Source: CAG-390 sp964579135
GTDB lineage: Bacteria; Bacillota; Clostridia; Oscillospirales; CAG-272
DNA: 64,000 nt
NCBI GenBank assembly: GCA_964579135.1
Contig: CAZOFD010000003.1
Span: 18,567-82,566 of the forward strand
Direction: 5' to 3'
Notes under the pieces: generated by a model
The model's input: the letters and a program-made list of their open reading frames with translations, nothing else
Told to the model about the DNA's origin: nothing
Databases searched by the model: none
Shown here: in pieces, positions 18,128 through 26,859 of the stretch
Numbering within the stretch: the first letter of the stretch is position 1
How the letters are laid out: each line of letters opens with the position of its first letter
Made by a program: the position numbers and the translations under genes

Positions 18128-18219
18128 CGACTTCCTCCGAGAGAGATTCTTTTCGGTAGGCGGTCGCGTGTTCGGCGCCGGTGCGCCGACGATATGCCGT
18201 GCTCGTTGTGCCCGCGGAG

Positions 18220-19533
18220 TTACAGAGTTTCTCCGTAAACGAACGTGCCGTCGGTTTTTTGCATCCGAACGGGAACGATATTGCCGCGCAGATCTTTGCC
18301 CGACGGAACTTTGACCTCGATAAACGAGCCCGTATGACCGCAGGCAAACCCGTTCTTAAACGTTTCAAACAGCACGTTTTGCACCTGCCTTGAGGCGATT
18401 TCTTCCTCGAGCAGACGGCGTCGCACGTCGGCTTCGAGTTCGGCAAGTGCGGCGGCGCGGTGGCGCACGGTCTCCCCCGAGCAAACGGAGGGCAGATCCG
18501 CGGCGGGGGTGCCGCGCCGTGCGGAGTACGGGAATATGTGCGCGGTTAAAAAACGTTCGTTGCGCAAAAAATCGTAAGTTTCGGCAAAATCTTCGTCCGT
18601 TTCCGTCGGGAAGCCGACGATAACGTCCGTTGTGAACATAACGCCGGGGATTGCCTCGCGCACCCTTTGCATAGCGGCCCTGGCTTGCTCGGCGTTGTAC
18701 TTGCGGCGCATTGCGGCAAGCGTGCGCGACGAGCCGCTTTGCAGTGAGATATGAAAGTGCGGAGCGAGCGCGGAAAGGGGCTTTATCTTGTCGACGAATT
18801 CCTTTGTAAACAGCGACGGGTCGAGAGAGCCGAGGCGGATTCTGCACCCGTCGGCGATCTCGTTTGCCCGCGTCAGCAGGTCGCCGAGGTCGGTTTGCCC
18901 GAGGTCTCGACCGTACGAGGCGGTCTCGATTCCCGTAAGCACGATCTCGCGCACCCCCGCGTTTATAAAGCCGCGCATTTCCGCCAAAACGTCTTCGGGA
19001 GCTTTGGAGCGGACTTTCCCGCGTGCGGCGGGTATGGCACAATACGAGCAACGGTTTTCGCAACCGTCCTCTATCTTTATATATACCCTTATTCGCGGAA
19101 AACATTCAAGTTTCATCGGCTCGAAAGGAACGTTTTCAAGCGATGTCGGCAAAAATATACGTTCGGTTTCGCCTCCGATAAGGCGGCAGACGGCATCCGC
19201 GCAGGCGAGTTTCGCGCCGTTTCCGCAAACGGCGCGAACTCCGTCGATCGCGGCTATCTCGTTACCGTGACTTTGCGCGGTGCAACCGGTAACGACTATC
19301 GGAGCTGCGAGATTCATCGCGTGCAAACGACGAATGGCTTGCCGCGATTTTCTGTCGGCTTCGGCTGTGACCGTGCAGGTGTTTACGACGAACGCGCAAC
19401 AGTCTTCGCTCGGCGTGCCGACGATAAGACCGCGACGCTCGAGCTCTTCGGCTATGGCTTCGCTTTCGTACTGATTGACTTTACAGCCGAGCGTTAATAT
19501 GCCCACTCGGCGCGGCGAAAATTTTTCTTCCAT
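18220..19533 (-). CDS. mtaB: tRNA-t6A37 methylthiotransferase
   Basis: A 437-aa radical SAM methylthiotransferase. The N-terminal UPF0004 domain has LGCKVNQYES and further Cys residues for the auxiliary cluster. The radical SAM motif is CENRCSYC (CxxxCxxC) near residue 150, and a TRAM-like domain ends the protein. MtaB adds methylthio groups to t6A at position 37 of tRNAs reading ANN codons; LGCKVNQYES rather than a MiaB-type start favours this class. Confidence 0.92.
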   Translation of the reverse strand: MEEKFSPRRVGILTLGCKVNQYESEAIAEELERRGLIVGTPSEDCCAFVVNTCTVTAEADRKSRQAIRRLHAMNLAAPIVVTGCTAQSHGNEIAAIDGVRAVCGNGAKLACADAVCRLIGGETERIFLPTSLENVPFEPMKLECFPRIRVYIKIEDGCENRCSYCAIPAARGKVRSKAPEDVLAEMRGFINAGVREIVLTGIETASYGRDLGQTDLGDLLTRANEIADGCRIRLGSLDPSLFTKEFVDKIKPLSALAPHFHISLQSGSSRTLAAMRRKYNAEQARAAMQRVREAIPGVMFTTDVIVGFPTETDEDFAETYDFLRNERFLTAHIFPYSARRGTPAADLPSVCSGETVRHRAAALAELEADVRRRLLEEEIASRQVQNVLFETFKNGFACGHTGSFIEVKVPSGKDLRGNIVPVRMQKTDGTFVYGETL

Positions 19534-19680
19534 AAAAAATATATAGCTCCGTTTGAATATTTAGGGAGATGCCGGCGGAATTTCCCGCGGTTTGCGTCGG
19601 CAATGCGTTGTCGAATCGCGAATAATTTTATCATAATACGCCGAAAAAGTAAAGAGCATAATATTTTTTTGCAAAAAGGG

Positions 19681-19709
19681 TTGAAAAAGGGGCGTGGCGG
19701 GAGTATAAT
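19681..19709 (+). promoter_or_regulatory. upp promoter
   Basis: TTGAAA (19681-19686) and TATAAT (19704-19709) are 17 bases apart. The leader is about 100 bases. No clear PyrR-type attenuator was recognised in it. Confidence 0.85.
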
Positions 19710-19815
19710 TTAATGGAACGAATGCTCTGTGCGCGCCGAGCCGATAGGCAAGATATTTGCGTCAGGGCTTTTTTGACAGCATAATATCAAGGAACGAAAA
19801 AGGAGAACGGGTCAG

Positions 19816-20445
19816 ATGAGCACACTTCACATTGCGGATCACCCTCTTATCGCACACAAGCTTTCCATTATGAGAAATAAAAAAACCGGCTCCAAGGATT
19901 TTCGCGAGCTTTTGGACGAGATCGCAATGCTTATGGGGTACGAACTTACGCGTGACCTTCCCACCGAGGACGTCGTTATAGAAACTCCCATCTGCAAGAT
20001 GACGGCGAAAAAAATAGCCGGCAAAAAACTTGCCATAGTTCCGATACTTCGCGCGGGTCTCGGTATGGTGGACGGGCTGCACAGGCTTGTCCCCGTTGCG
20101 AAAGTAGGGCACATAGGTCTTTATCGCGACCCCGAAACGCACAAACCCGTGGAGTATTATTGCAAACTCCCCTCCGATATAGAGAGCAGAATGACCATCC
20201 TCGTCGACCCTATGCTCGCGACCGGCGGCTCTGCCATTGACGCGCTCGATCTTTTGAAGCGCAACGGATGCACCAATATCCGTTTTATGGCGCTTGTTGC
20301 GGCTCCCGAGGGAGTGGCTGCGCTGCAAGAGGCGCACCCCGACGTCGATATATACGTTGCCGCGCTTGACGAAAAGCTCAACGAGCACGCGTACATCGTT
20401 CCCGGTCTCGGGGACGCCGGCGACAGGATCTTCGGTACGAAATAA
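19816..20445 (+). CDS. upp: uracil phosphoribosyltransferase
   Basis: A 209-aa enzyme of normal length making UMP from uracil and PRPP. The PRPP loop is VDPMLATGGSA near residue 132, and the uracil-binding end YIVPGLGDAGDR is conserved. AAGGAGAACGG gives the ribosome site. A terminator follows directly, so it is mainly monocistronic. Confidence 0.97.
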   Translation: MSTLHIADHPLIAHKLSIMRNKKTGSKDFRELLDEIAMLMGYELTRDLPTEDVVIETPICKMTAKKIAGKKLAIVPILRAGLGMVDGLHRLVPVAKVGHIGLYRDPETHKPVEYYCKLPSDIESRMTILVDPMLATGGSAIDALDLLKRNGCTNIRFMALVAAPEGVAALQEAHPDVDIYVAALDEKLNEHAYIVPGLGDAGDRIFGTK

Positions 20446-20459
20446 CGGTTTGCCAAAAC

Positions 20460-20498
20460 AAGGGCGGCAGAGACGGTTGTGCGGTCTGCCGCCCTTTT
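20460..20498 (+). terminator. terminator after upp
   Basis: The 12-bp arms AAGGGCGGCAGA and TCTGCCGCCCTT flank a 13-base loop, then a short T run. The synthase gene starts 24 bases later, so some read-through is likely. Confidence 0.8.
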
Positions 20499-20521
20499 CA
20501 AACGATAAAACGGTAAATGCA

Positions 20522-21481
20522 ATGAGAACGTTATATATTGCGAAAAACGACGCCGGTCAACGGCTCGACAAATTTCTCACCAAGGCTGTGCGCGGTCTGC
20601 CGCAGTCTATGATGTACAAATTTATAAGAACGAAAAAGATCAAACTCAACCGCCGTCGCGCCGAGCCTTCGGTTATGCTTAACGAGGGGGATGAGATACA
20701 GCTTTTTATACGCGACGACTTTTTTGCCTCGCCCGAGGAGGACGATCTTGCAATCGAGCGTATAGAGCCCAAGATCAGACCGGTATACGAGGACGAAAAC
20801 GTTATCGTGCTCAACAAGCGGCAGGGGGTGCTCGTGCACGCCGACGACGAGGGGCGCGACAACACTTTGCTTATGCACCTTAAGGCATATCTTTACAAAA
20901 AAGGCGAGTACGACCCGCGGCGAGAGCAATCTTTCGCACCTGCGCTGTGCAACCGCATAGACAGAAATACGGGCGGTATGGTGATAGCCGCGAAAAACGC
21001 GTCGGCTCTGAGGGATATGAACGAGCGCATAAGGACGGGGCAGGTCTCGAAGTATTATCTTTGCGCCGTTCACGGCGATATGCCGAAAGCGGCGGATCGC
21101 CTTACGGCATATCTTGTAAAAGACCGGAACACAAACACCGTCGGCGTTTTCGATTCGCCCGTTAAGGGGGGCAAGACCGTGATAACGGCATATCGTGTGC
21201 TTGCCCGTCGCAACGGCGCAAGTTTGCTCGAGGTCGAGCTTGTGACAGGCAGGACGCACCAGATACGCGCGCATATGGCGCATATCGGGCATCCGCTTCT
21301 CGGCGACGGCAAATACGGCGTCAATAAAGCCGACAGGGCGAACGGGTACAAATATCAGGCGCTTTACTCATACAGATTGCGCTTCGATTTCGAGAAAAAC
21401 GGCGGGGTGCTCGATTATCTCGCCGGCAAAGAACTCGTTTTGCCGAAAGACGAGGTCTGGTTTTGCCGTGATTTCGAGTGA
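20522..21481 (+). CDS. RluA-family pseudouridine synthase
   Basis: A 319-aa synthase. An S4 RNA-binding domain covers about residues 10-70 (GQRLDKFLTKAV... KKIKLN). The catalytic core follows, with the essential Asp in NRIDRNTGG and the conserved VTGRTHQIRAHM. It isomerises uridines in rRNA or tRNA; RluC/RluD-like from domain order, but the site cannot be fixed. The ATG at 20522 begins a conserved 'MRTLYIAKNDAGQRL' start. Confidence 0.92.
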   Translation: MRTLYIAKNDAGQRLDKFLTKAVRGLPQSMMYKFIRTKKIKLNRRRAEPSVMLNEGDEIQLFIRDDFFASPEEDDLAIERIEPKIRPVYEDENVIVLNKRQGVLVHADDEGRDNTLLMHLKAYLYKKGEYDPRREQSFAPALCNRIDRNTGGMVIAAKNASALRDMNERIRTGQVSKYYLCAVHGDMPKAADRLTAYLVKDRNTNTVGVFDSPVKGGKTVITAYRVLARRNGASLLEVELVTGRTHQIRAHMAHIGHPLLGDGKYGVNKADRANGYKYQALYSYRLRFDFEKNGGVLDYLAGKELVLPKDEVWFCRDFE

Positions 21482-21544
21482 TACCGCTGTACTTTATACG
21501 ATAGCTGCCGAAAAAACGGTTTCGATTTGTTTGCGGGGGGGAAA

Positions 21545-23404
21545 GTGAAAAAGGATCGCTTAGAAAAAACGTCTCCGTCGGTTGTGGCGACAGATTCGGC
21601 GCGGGGTGCCGTATCTATGAGGCAAAAAGCGGCGGCGTTTGCCCGAGTCGCAATATTTCCGCGCGGTTTTGCGCAAAGGGCTGCGTATTGTGCGGCGTCC
21701 GGGGTCACTCTTGGGCTCACGGTCGTTTTTCCGTCCGTCATCGGCTCGATAATCGAGTGGTTAGCCCCCATTCCCGCCGCGCTTGCGCTTTTTTCGTATA
21801 CCGATTTTGCTAATTGCCGAGTTGTCGGTCGCACAAAAGGCGCGCCGAGCGCGAACGGTGACTTTTCGTCGGGCGAGACCCGTCGGGGCGGCGTGCGCGA
21901 GGTGCGGAGGCGAAAAAACGGTGCGCCTGCTCTCGGCGGCGCGTACTCTTACGGACTGGCGTTCTTTTTGCCGCTTTATTTAACGATCTATCATTGGTTT
22001 TTATCGATGTATCCGCTCGACTTTGCGGGGCTCGGCAATGCCGCGTCGCTTTTCGTCGTACTTTTGGCGTGGTGCGGTCTTTCGCTTCTCGCTTCGGTGT
22101 CGGGCGCGTTCGTTTTTTGGGGATTTGCCGTTTTTCGCCGCATTTGCGACGGCAGGCAATATCTGCTCCCCCCGGCGGCAGGCGTGGCGTATGCGATATT
22201 CGAGTGGGCGCAGAATTTCGGTACGGGCGGAGTGCCGTGGTGCCGCCTCGCAATGGGGCAGATCAACGGCGGGATTTCGCTCGGGGCACGCTCGTCTGCG
22301 GTGCTCGGATCGTATTTCGTTGCTTTTTGTATCGTGTGCGCTTCGTTTTACGCCGCGCTCGCGCTGAGGTCGATTTTTGAGGTAGACGCGGATAACGAGG
22401 CGGCACGCGGCGAGAAAAACGCGCACGGCGCACGGCGCACGGCGCACGTGCGGCACGCGGCGATTGCCTGCCTTGCGACGGTGTTTGCCGACCTTTTGCT
22501 CGGGCTTTGCGCGATCGTTTTCGCGCCGACTTCCGAGGCAACGCTTTGTGCGGCGGCGCTTCAGGTCAACGTTTCGTCGGCGGAAAAATGGTCCGAGGAT
22601 TCCGACGACCTTGATATTTGCATAGAACTTGTGGGCGAGGCGGCGTCCCGCGGGGCGGATTTGGCCCTTTTGCCGGAGACCGCGTTGCCATACGACATCG
22701 AGTGCGGCGACTCGCTTGACCTTTGCCTTTGCGCCCTGTCGCAAAAGTATGATATAGCTTTGGTCGTCGGCTGCTTTGAAACTGTCGACGACGGTAAATT
22801 CAACGCTTTGCGCTTTTACGAAAACGGGGAATACGCGGGATCTTATTATAAAAGGCATCTTGTGCCTTTCGGGGAGTACGTTCCGTGGCGAGAGCTTGTC
22901 TGCACGCTCGTGCCCGCTTTGTCGGAGATATCGATGCTCGACGATGACGTAACGCCCGGCGACGGGGCGCAAAACGTTTTCGTTTGCGGTGCGGAGTTCG
23001 GTGCGCTTATCTGTTTTGATTCGATATATGCTTCGGCAGCGCGAGAGAGCGCGAACGAGGGCGCCGAGTTGCTTTTCGTTTCGACAAACGATTCGTGGTT
23101 TCGCACGTCGCGTGCGCTCGATATGCACCTCACGCAAGCGCGTTTGCGCGCGATAGAATGCGGTCGCGACGTTTTGCGTGCGGCAAACACCGGGATAAGC
23201 GCTATAATAAGCGCCGACGGCAACGTTTCCGTCTCCGTTCCGGTCGACGAACGCGGCATTGCTTTTGGCGAGGTGTCCGTTTATTCCTCGAGAACGCCGT
23301 ATACCGTTATAGGCGACGCTTTCGTTTATATCGCGCTCGCTTTCTATCTTGCGCTCGCTCTCTTTTTCGTTTGCCGTCGCGCTCGCCGAGTGCAAAGCGG
23401 ATAG
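21545..23404 (+). CDS. lnt: apolipoprotein N-acyltransferase-like protein
   Basis: A 619-aa protein with several N-terminal membrane helices and a C-terminal nitrilase-type domain. The catalytic triad is complete: Glu in LLPETALP, Lys in YYKRHLVPFGEY, Cys in ALICFDSIY. In Lnt this transfers a third acyl chain to lipoproteins at the outer membrane face. The GTG at 21545 is chosen for the GGGGGGGAA upstream; a TTG at 21527 is possible. Residues near 290 are encoded by four tandem GCGCACG repeats (22421-22448). The next gene encodes a lipoprotein. Confidence 0.85.
   Translation: MKKDRLEKTSPSVVATDSARGAVSMRQKAAAFARVAIFPRGFAQRAAYCAASGVTLGLTVVFPSVIGSIIEWLAPIPAALALFSYTDFANCRVVGRTKGAPSANGDFSSGETRRGGVREVRRRKNGAPALGGAYSYGLAFFLPLYLTIYHWFLSMYPLDFAGLGNAASLFVVLLAWCGLSLLASVSGAFVFWGFAVFRRICDGRQYLLPPAAGVAYAIFEWAQNFGTGGVPWCRLAMGQINGGISLGARSSAVLGSYFVAFCIVCASFYAALALRSIFEVDADNEAARGEKNAHGARRTAHVRHAAIACLATVFADLLLGLCAIVFAPTSEATLCAAALQVNVSSAEKWSEDSDDLDICIELVGEAASRGADLALLPETALPYDIECGDSLDLCLCALSQKYDIALVVGCFETVDDGKFNALRFYENGEYAGSYYKRHLVPFGEYVPWRELVCTLVPALSEISMLDDDVTPGDGAQNVFVCGAEFGALICFDSIYASAARESANEGAELLFVSTNDSWFRTSRALDMHLTQARLRAIECGRDVLRAANTGISAIISADGNVSVSVPVDERGIAFGEVSVYSSRTPYTVIGDAFVYIALAFYLALALFFVCRRARRVQSG
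22421..22448 (+). repeat. 7-bp tandem repeat inside lnt
   Basis: Four head-to-tail copies of GCGCACG lie in a loop between membrane segments of the Lnt-like protein. The unit is not a multiple of three, so gain or loss of one copy would shift the frame before the catalytic domain. Confidence 0.85.
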
Positions 23405-23452
23405 CGCTCGGGGAGATATCGGCGTATTTGTTATAATATGATAATAGAGGAA

Positions 23453-23490
23453 ACAATTCGCTTCGAATTACGGGGCGAATTGTCTTTTTT
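23453..23490 (+). terminator. terminator after lnt
   Basis: The arms ACAATTCGC (23453-23461) and GCGAATTGT (23475-23483) are followed by CTTTTTTG. It separates lnt from the lipoprotein promoter four bases further on. Confidence 0.85.
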
Positions 23491-23493
23491 GTA

Positions 23494-23522
23494 TTGACAA
23501 ATGCTCGCGAAATGATTATATT
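23494..23522 (+). promoter_or_regulatory. promoter of the lipoprotein gene
   Basis: TTGACA (23494-23499), 17 bases, then TATATT (23517-23522). The leader is about 80 bases. Confidence 0.85.
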
Positions 23523-23610
23523 TAAAGTATAAGTTGTGTTTCTTCGTTCGTTTTTCGCCGTCTGTGGGGAGCGAAACGGGGAAATACGCAATACTGTATT
23601 AAGAAAGGCT

Positions 23611-25416
23611 ATGACTGTGACAATGAAAAGATCGTATCGTATATTGGCGCTTATATTGGCGCTTATGCTTTCGCTTGCGTGCTTTGCGGCTTGCGGCGAG
23701 AGGGATAACGGCGACGAGACGACCGGCAGCGACGCCGGCGAGCAAAATCCCGGCAACACCGTCGGCGACTACGTTGCTTCTCTCCTCGGCAAAGACAGCG
23801 TTATCGGCAAACTGATGTCCGACGTGTCTGCAACCGAGGGCGTGGGCACCGTGCTCAAGGCTTTCGGCGGCGGCTCCGTCGAGTTCGGCGCAAAACTCGA
23901 CGCCGACAAATTTGAGGAGATCGGAGCAGACCTTTCCGTCGGCGGTAAACTTTACGCGGCGGGCAACGCCTTTATGCTCGATCAACTTAAGCTCAAGTGG
24001 GGCGACAAGAGCATATCCGCTTCGGCTTATATCGGCAGCGACGGCTTTTACGTTAAGTGCGCACAGCTCCTATCCGAGGTGTACGGCGCGGAATTTAAAA
24101 AGATACAAGACGAACTTGCGTCTTCCGTTTTTGCTCCCGGTTCCGGCAGCTCGTTCGAGATTGACGAAAGTCTTTTCGAGCTAATCAAGCAGTCGGTGGG
24201 ATCGCTCGGCAGTCTCGGCGAGGTAGCCGATATCCCGATTACGGACGAAACGAAAAAACTTGCCGACGATACCGTCGCCATCATATCGAATTATATTACC
24301 GCGGTAAACTCCGTGCTTGAAAAGAACGGTATCGTTTCCGTTACCGTCGGAGACTTCGAGACGAATAACGAGACCGTTAACGCGCGTACTTACGCCGTTA
24401 CGCTCGACGACGCAAAACTCACGGCGGCTCTTAACGAGATATATGCGTATATAAAGAACGACGAGTCCGTTAAGACTTATATCGGTGCGCACTTCGATTT
24501 TATTATGTCGATGGTATCCGAAAAATCCGCGGGCATCGTCGGCGGGGCTAACATCCCGAATATTACCGCGCAGGATGTTATCGAACAGTACGACGGGATG
24601 ATAGCCGCTTTCGGCGAGCAGATAAAGTCCGTCGACGGCGCTTTGGACGGCACGGTGATAAAGATCGAGATAGTAAGCGTTGTCTCCGACAAAACTCTTT
24701 GCGCGATAAGGATGACGGAGCATACGGAAGACGATGACGACGCGGTTCTTTTGCTCGATATCGGCAAAAACGGTATCGTCGGGAGCGACAAGATCACGCT
24801 TTGGTTCGACGGCAGCGTACAATATCAGCTGACGAAGAGCAAAGACGGCAACATCGTAACGTATAAGCTGAGCCAAGTCCATCCTTTCTACGGCGATATG
24901 ACCGACAGCCTCGTGCTGACGTACGATACCTCGTCTAACAAGTGGAACCTTGCCATGACCGTGTATCACAGCGAGGTGGTAAGTTCGGGCGGCGGTATTT
25001 ACGGAGAACTGATCGGCGGAGAAGACGGCGACGAAGAGATCGGCGGCTCTCATATCTGGGGCACGATCGACGGCGACATCAATTTCGGTCAGAATATTGA
25101 GTTTAATATCGTAGAATTCGAGCAACATATAAATATGAGCGGCAAGTTCGTTTGCGCCGACGGCGTGCTTTCCGTTTCGCTTGATAAAGTAAGCTCCGAG
25201 CAGCCCGCTCGCGACGAGGAGACCGGCGAATACGACCTTACCGAGACGTACACCTCCGTTTACGACGGATTCGAGATATTCTTTACGGTAAATGCAAACG
25301 ACACTATGCCCGAGCGCGAAAACTTTAAGCCCCTCCTCACGATAACGGAAAAGGATATCGCGGATATTATGCAAAAGTTCAACGATCTCCTTAAAGATTG
25401 GGGTTTGGCGGACTGA
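23611..25416 (+). CDS. large secreted lipoprotein, unknown
   Basis: A 601-aa predicted lipoprotein. A basic start (MKRSYR) and hydrophobic helix lead to the lipobox ACFAAC, so Cys of 'AACGE' should be lipidated. The signal helix is encoded by a repeated TATTGGCGCTTA unit. A Glu/Asp/Gly linker follows, then a large domain of alternating strands and helices without recognised motifs; its repeats of short strands suggest a lipid- or polysaccharide-binding beta fold, which is only inference. The ATG at 23623 is an alternative start. The gene has its own promoter and lies next to an Lnt-like gene. Confidence 0.8.
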   Translation: MTVTMKRSYRILALILALMLSLACFAACGERDNGDETTGSDAGEQNPGNTVGDYVASLLGKDSVIGKLMSDVSATEGVGTVLKAFGGGSVEFGAKLDADKFEEIGADLSVGGKLYAAGNAFMLDQLKLKWGDKSISASAYIGSDGFYVKCAQLLSEVYGAEFKKIQDELASSVFAPGSGSSFEIDESLFELIKQSVGSLGSLGEVADIPITDETKKLADDTVAIISNYITAVNSVLEKNGIVSVTVGDFETNNETVNARTYAVTLDDAKLTAALNEIYAYIKNDESVKTYIGAHFDFIMSMVSEKSAGIVGGANIPNITAQDVIEQYDGMIAAFGEQIKSVDGALDGTVIKIEIVSVVSDKTLCAIRMTEHTEDDDDAVLLLDIGKNGIVGSDKITLWFDGSVQYQLTKSKDGNIVTYKLSQVHPFYGDMTDSLVLTYDTSSNKWNLAMTVYHSEVVSSGGGIYGELIGGEDGDEEIGGSHIWGTIDGDINFGQNIEFNIVEFEQHINMSGKFVCADGVLSVSLDKVSSEQPARDEETGEYDLTETYTSVYDGFEIFFTVNANDTMPERENFKPLLTITEKDIADIMQKFNDLLKDWGLAD

Positions 25417-25534
25417 CGATGGCGCAAAAAGCCGAGTAATCGCTACTTCGGCATCGTACGGCGGAAGTATCGGCACGTTTGCACTCGCAACGACGTGCCT
25501 TGAGACTTTGATCGCGATTTAAAATTCACACGAT

Positions 25535-25573
25535 AAAACGACCTGCGTCGAATTTTCGGCGCGGGTCGTTTTC
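25535..25573 (+). terminator. terminator after lipoprotein gene
   Basis: Arms AAAACGACCTGCG and CGCGGGTCGTTTT pair with one G-T wobble around a 12-base loop and end in TTTT. It lies 119 bases after the stop. Confidence 0.75.
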
Positions 25574-25807
25574 GTTTCGAATCTCTTTCGTATAGGCGCC
25601 TGCGGCGCTCGGGTGCGTGATTAAACTGCGGGGCACAAACGCGCGGCGAGCGGCTCTCCCCTCGCCCCCATTCGTCTTTGCGTTTTTCGCGCGGTGCAAA
25701 TGCGTACGGCAGCGTCGGTGCGCGGCGGCGAAACGCGGCTTTGATTTGTTGCGAAATCGCCGCTTTGTGCAAAGTGCCCGATAAACGGTGCGCGGCAGAA
25801 CTTTTTG

Positions 25808-25836
25808 TTGACAAGTGTGCCACGCAATGGTAAAAT
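25808..25836 (+). promoter_or_regulatory. moxR operon promoter
   Basis: TTGACA (25808-25813), a 17-base spacer, and TAAAAT (25831-25836). It drives the MoxR-DUF58-transglutaminase-like operon. Confidence 0.88.
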
Positions 25837-25890
25837 AAAAAACAAAACGGATAAAGATCACTGATCTTTCGGGGAAACGGAGTAACTGCA

Positions 25891-26859
25891 ATGAGCGAAA
25901 ATAACGTTCGCGCCGATGCGCTGCGGGAGATGCCCGCGCAAATAATAGGCGAGATAGAAAAGGTCGTTTTGGGCAAGCACAACGAGGTGGTGCTGCTTTT
26001 GACAGCAATGCTTTCGGGTTCGCATATCTTGATAGAGGACGTGCCCGGCACGGGAAAAACCACGCTTGCCGCCGCAGCGGCAAAAGCTACGGGGCTACTC
26101 TTCAATCGCGCTCAGTTCACACCCGACGTTATGGCTTCCGACATCACCGGTTTTAACGTTTACAACAGACAGCGCGAAGAGTTCGAGTTTCGTTCGGGGC
26201 TTGCTATGTGCAATTTGCTGTTGGCAGACGAGATAAACCGCGCTTCGCCGAAAACGCAGTCCGCTCTGCTGGAAGCAATGGAGGAGGGCAGCGTTACCGT
26301 TGACGGCGTAACGTATGCGCTGCCGGATCCGTTTACCGTTATCGCGACGCAAAATCCCACGGGTTACGTAGGTACGTATCCGTTGCCCGAGGCTCAGCTT
26401 GACAGATTTGCCCTTAAGATAAATATGGGTTACCCCACGCCGCAAGAGGAGATCGCGATCCTTTCCGCGCGGCGAGGGGAGAACCCGCTCGACGCCGTAA
26501 ACCCTGTCGTAACGGCGGACGATATGCGGCGTATGAGAAGCGAGGCGTCGAAAGTGTACGTCGACGGCGAACTGTACGCGTATATCGTATCTCTCGTCGG
26601 GGCGACTCGCCGCCACGCGTCTCTTGCGCTCGGAGCAAGCCCCCGTGCCTCGCTCTCGCTTATGCGCCTGTCGCAGGCATACGCATACGTGCACGGGAGG
26701 GACTACGTCGTTCCCGACGACGTTGCGCTGCTGTTCCGCCGTGCGGTTTCGCACAGGCTTATGCTCACTCAGGAGGCGAAGATGCGGGGCGTCACGACGG
26801 ACGGCGTTCTTGCGGAGATACAACGCGCGACGGAAGTGCCGTATAAAGGAAAAAGATGA
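25891..26859 (+). CDS. MoxR-family AAA+ ATPase
   Basis: A 322-aa AAA+ ATPase. Walker A is EDVPGTGKTT near residue 52, Walker B is LLADEINRASPKTQ near 112, sensor 1 is VIATQNP, and the C-terminal lid contains the usual RASLSLMRLSQAYA. MoxR proteins act as chaperone-like ATPases for membrane or metal-containing complexes together with DUF58 partners. Its stop overlaps the DUF58 start (ATGA). Confidence 0.95.
   Translation: MSENNVRADALREMPAQIIGEIEKVVLGKHNEVVLLLTAMLSGSHILIEDVPGTGKTTLAAAAAKATGLLFNRAQFTPDVMASDITGFNVYNRQREEFEFRSGLAMCNLLLADEINRASPKTQSALLEAMEEGSVTVDGVTYALPDPFTVIATQNPTGYVGTYPLPEAQLDRFALKINMGYPTPQEEIAILSARRGENPLDAVNPVVTADDMRRMRSEASKVYVDGELYAYIVSLVGATRRHASLALGASPRASLSLMRLSQAYAYVHGRDYVVPDDVALLFRRAVSHRLMLTQEAKMRGVTTDGVLAEIQRATEVPYKGKR

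Larger units (their letters stand above)
25417..25890. other. intergenic region before moxR
   Basis: No gene supported. It contains the terminator at 25535-25573 and, at its right end, the moxR promoter. The middle (25580-25800) is GC-rich with open frames on the minus strand that are basic and Ser/Arg-rich, typical of chance frames. Confidence 0.6.
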
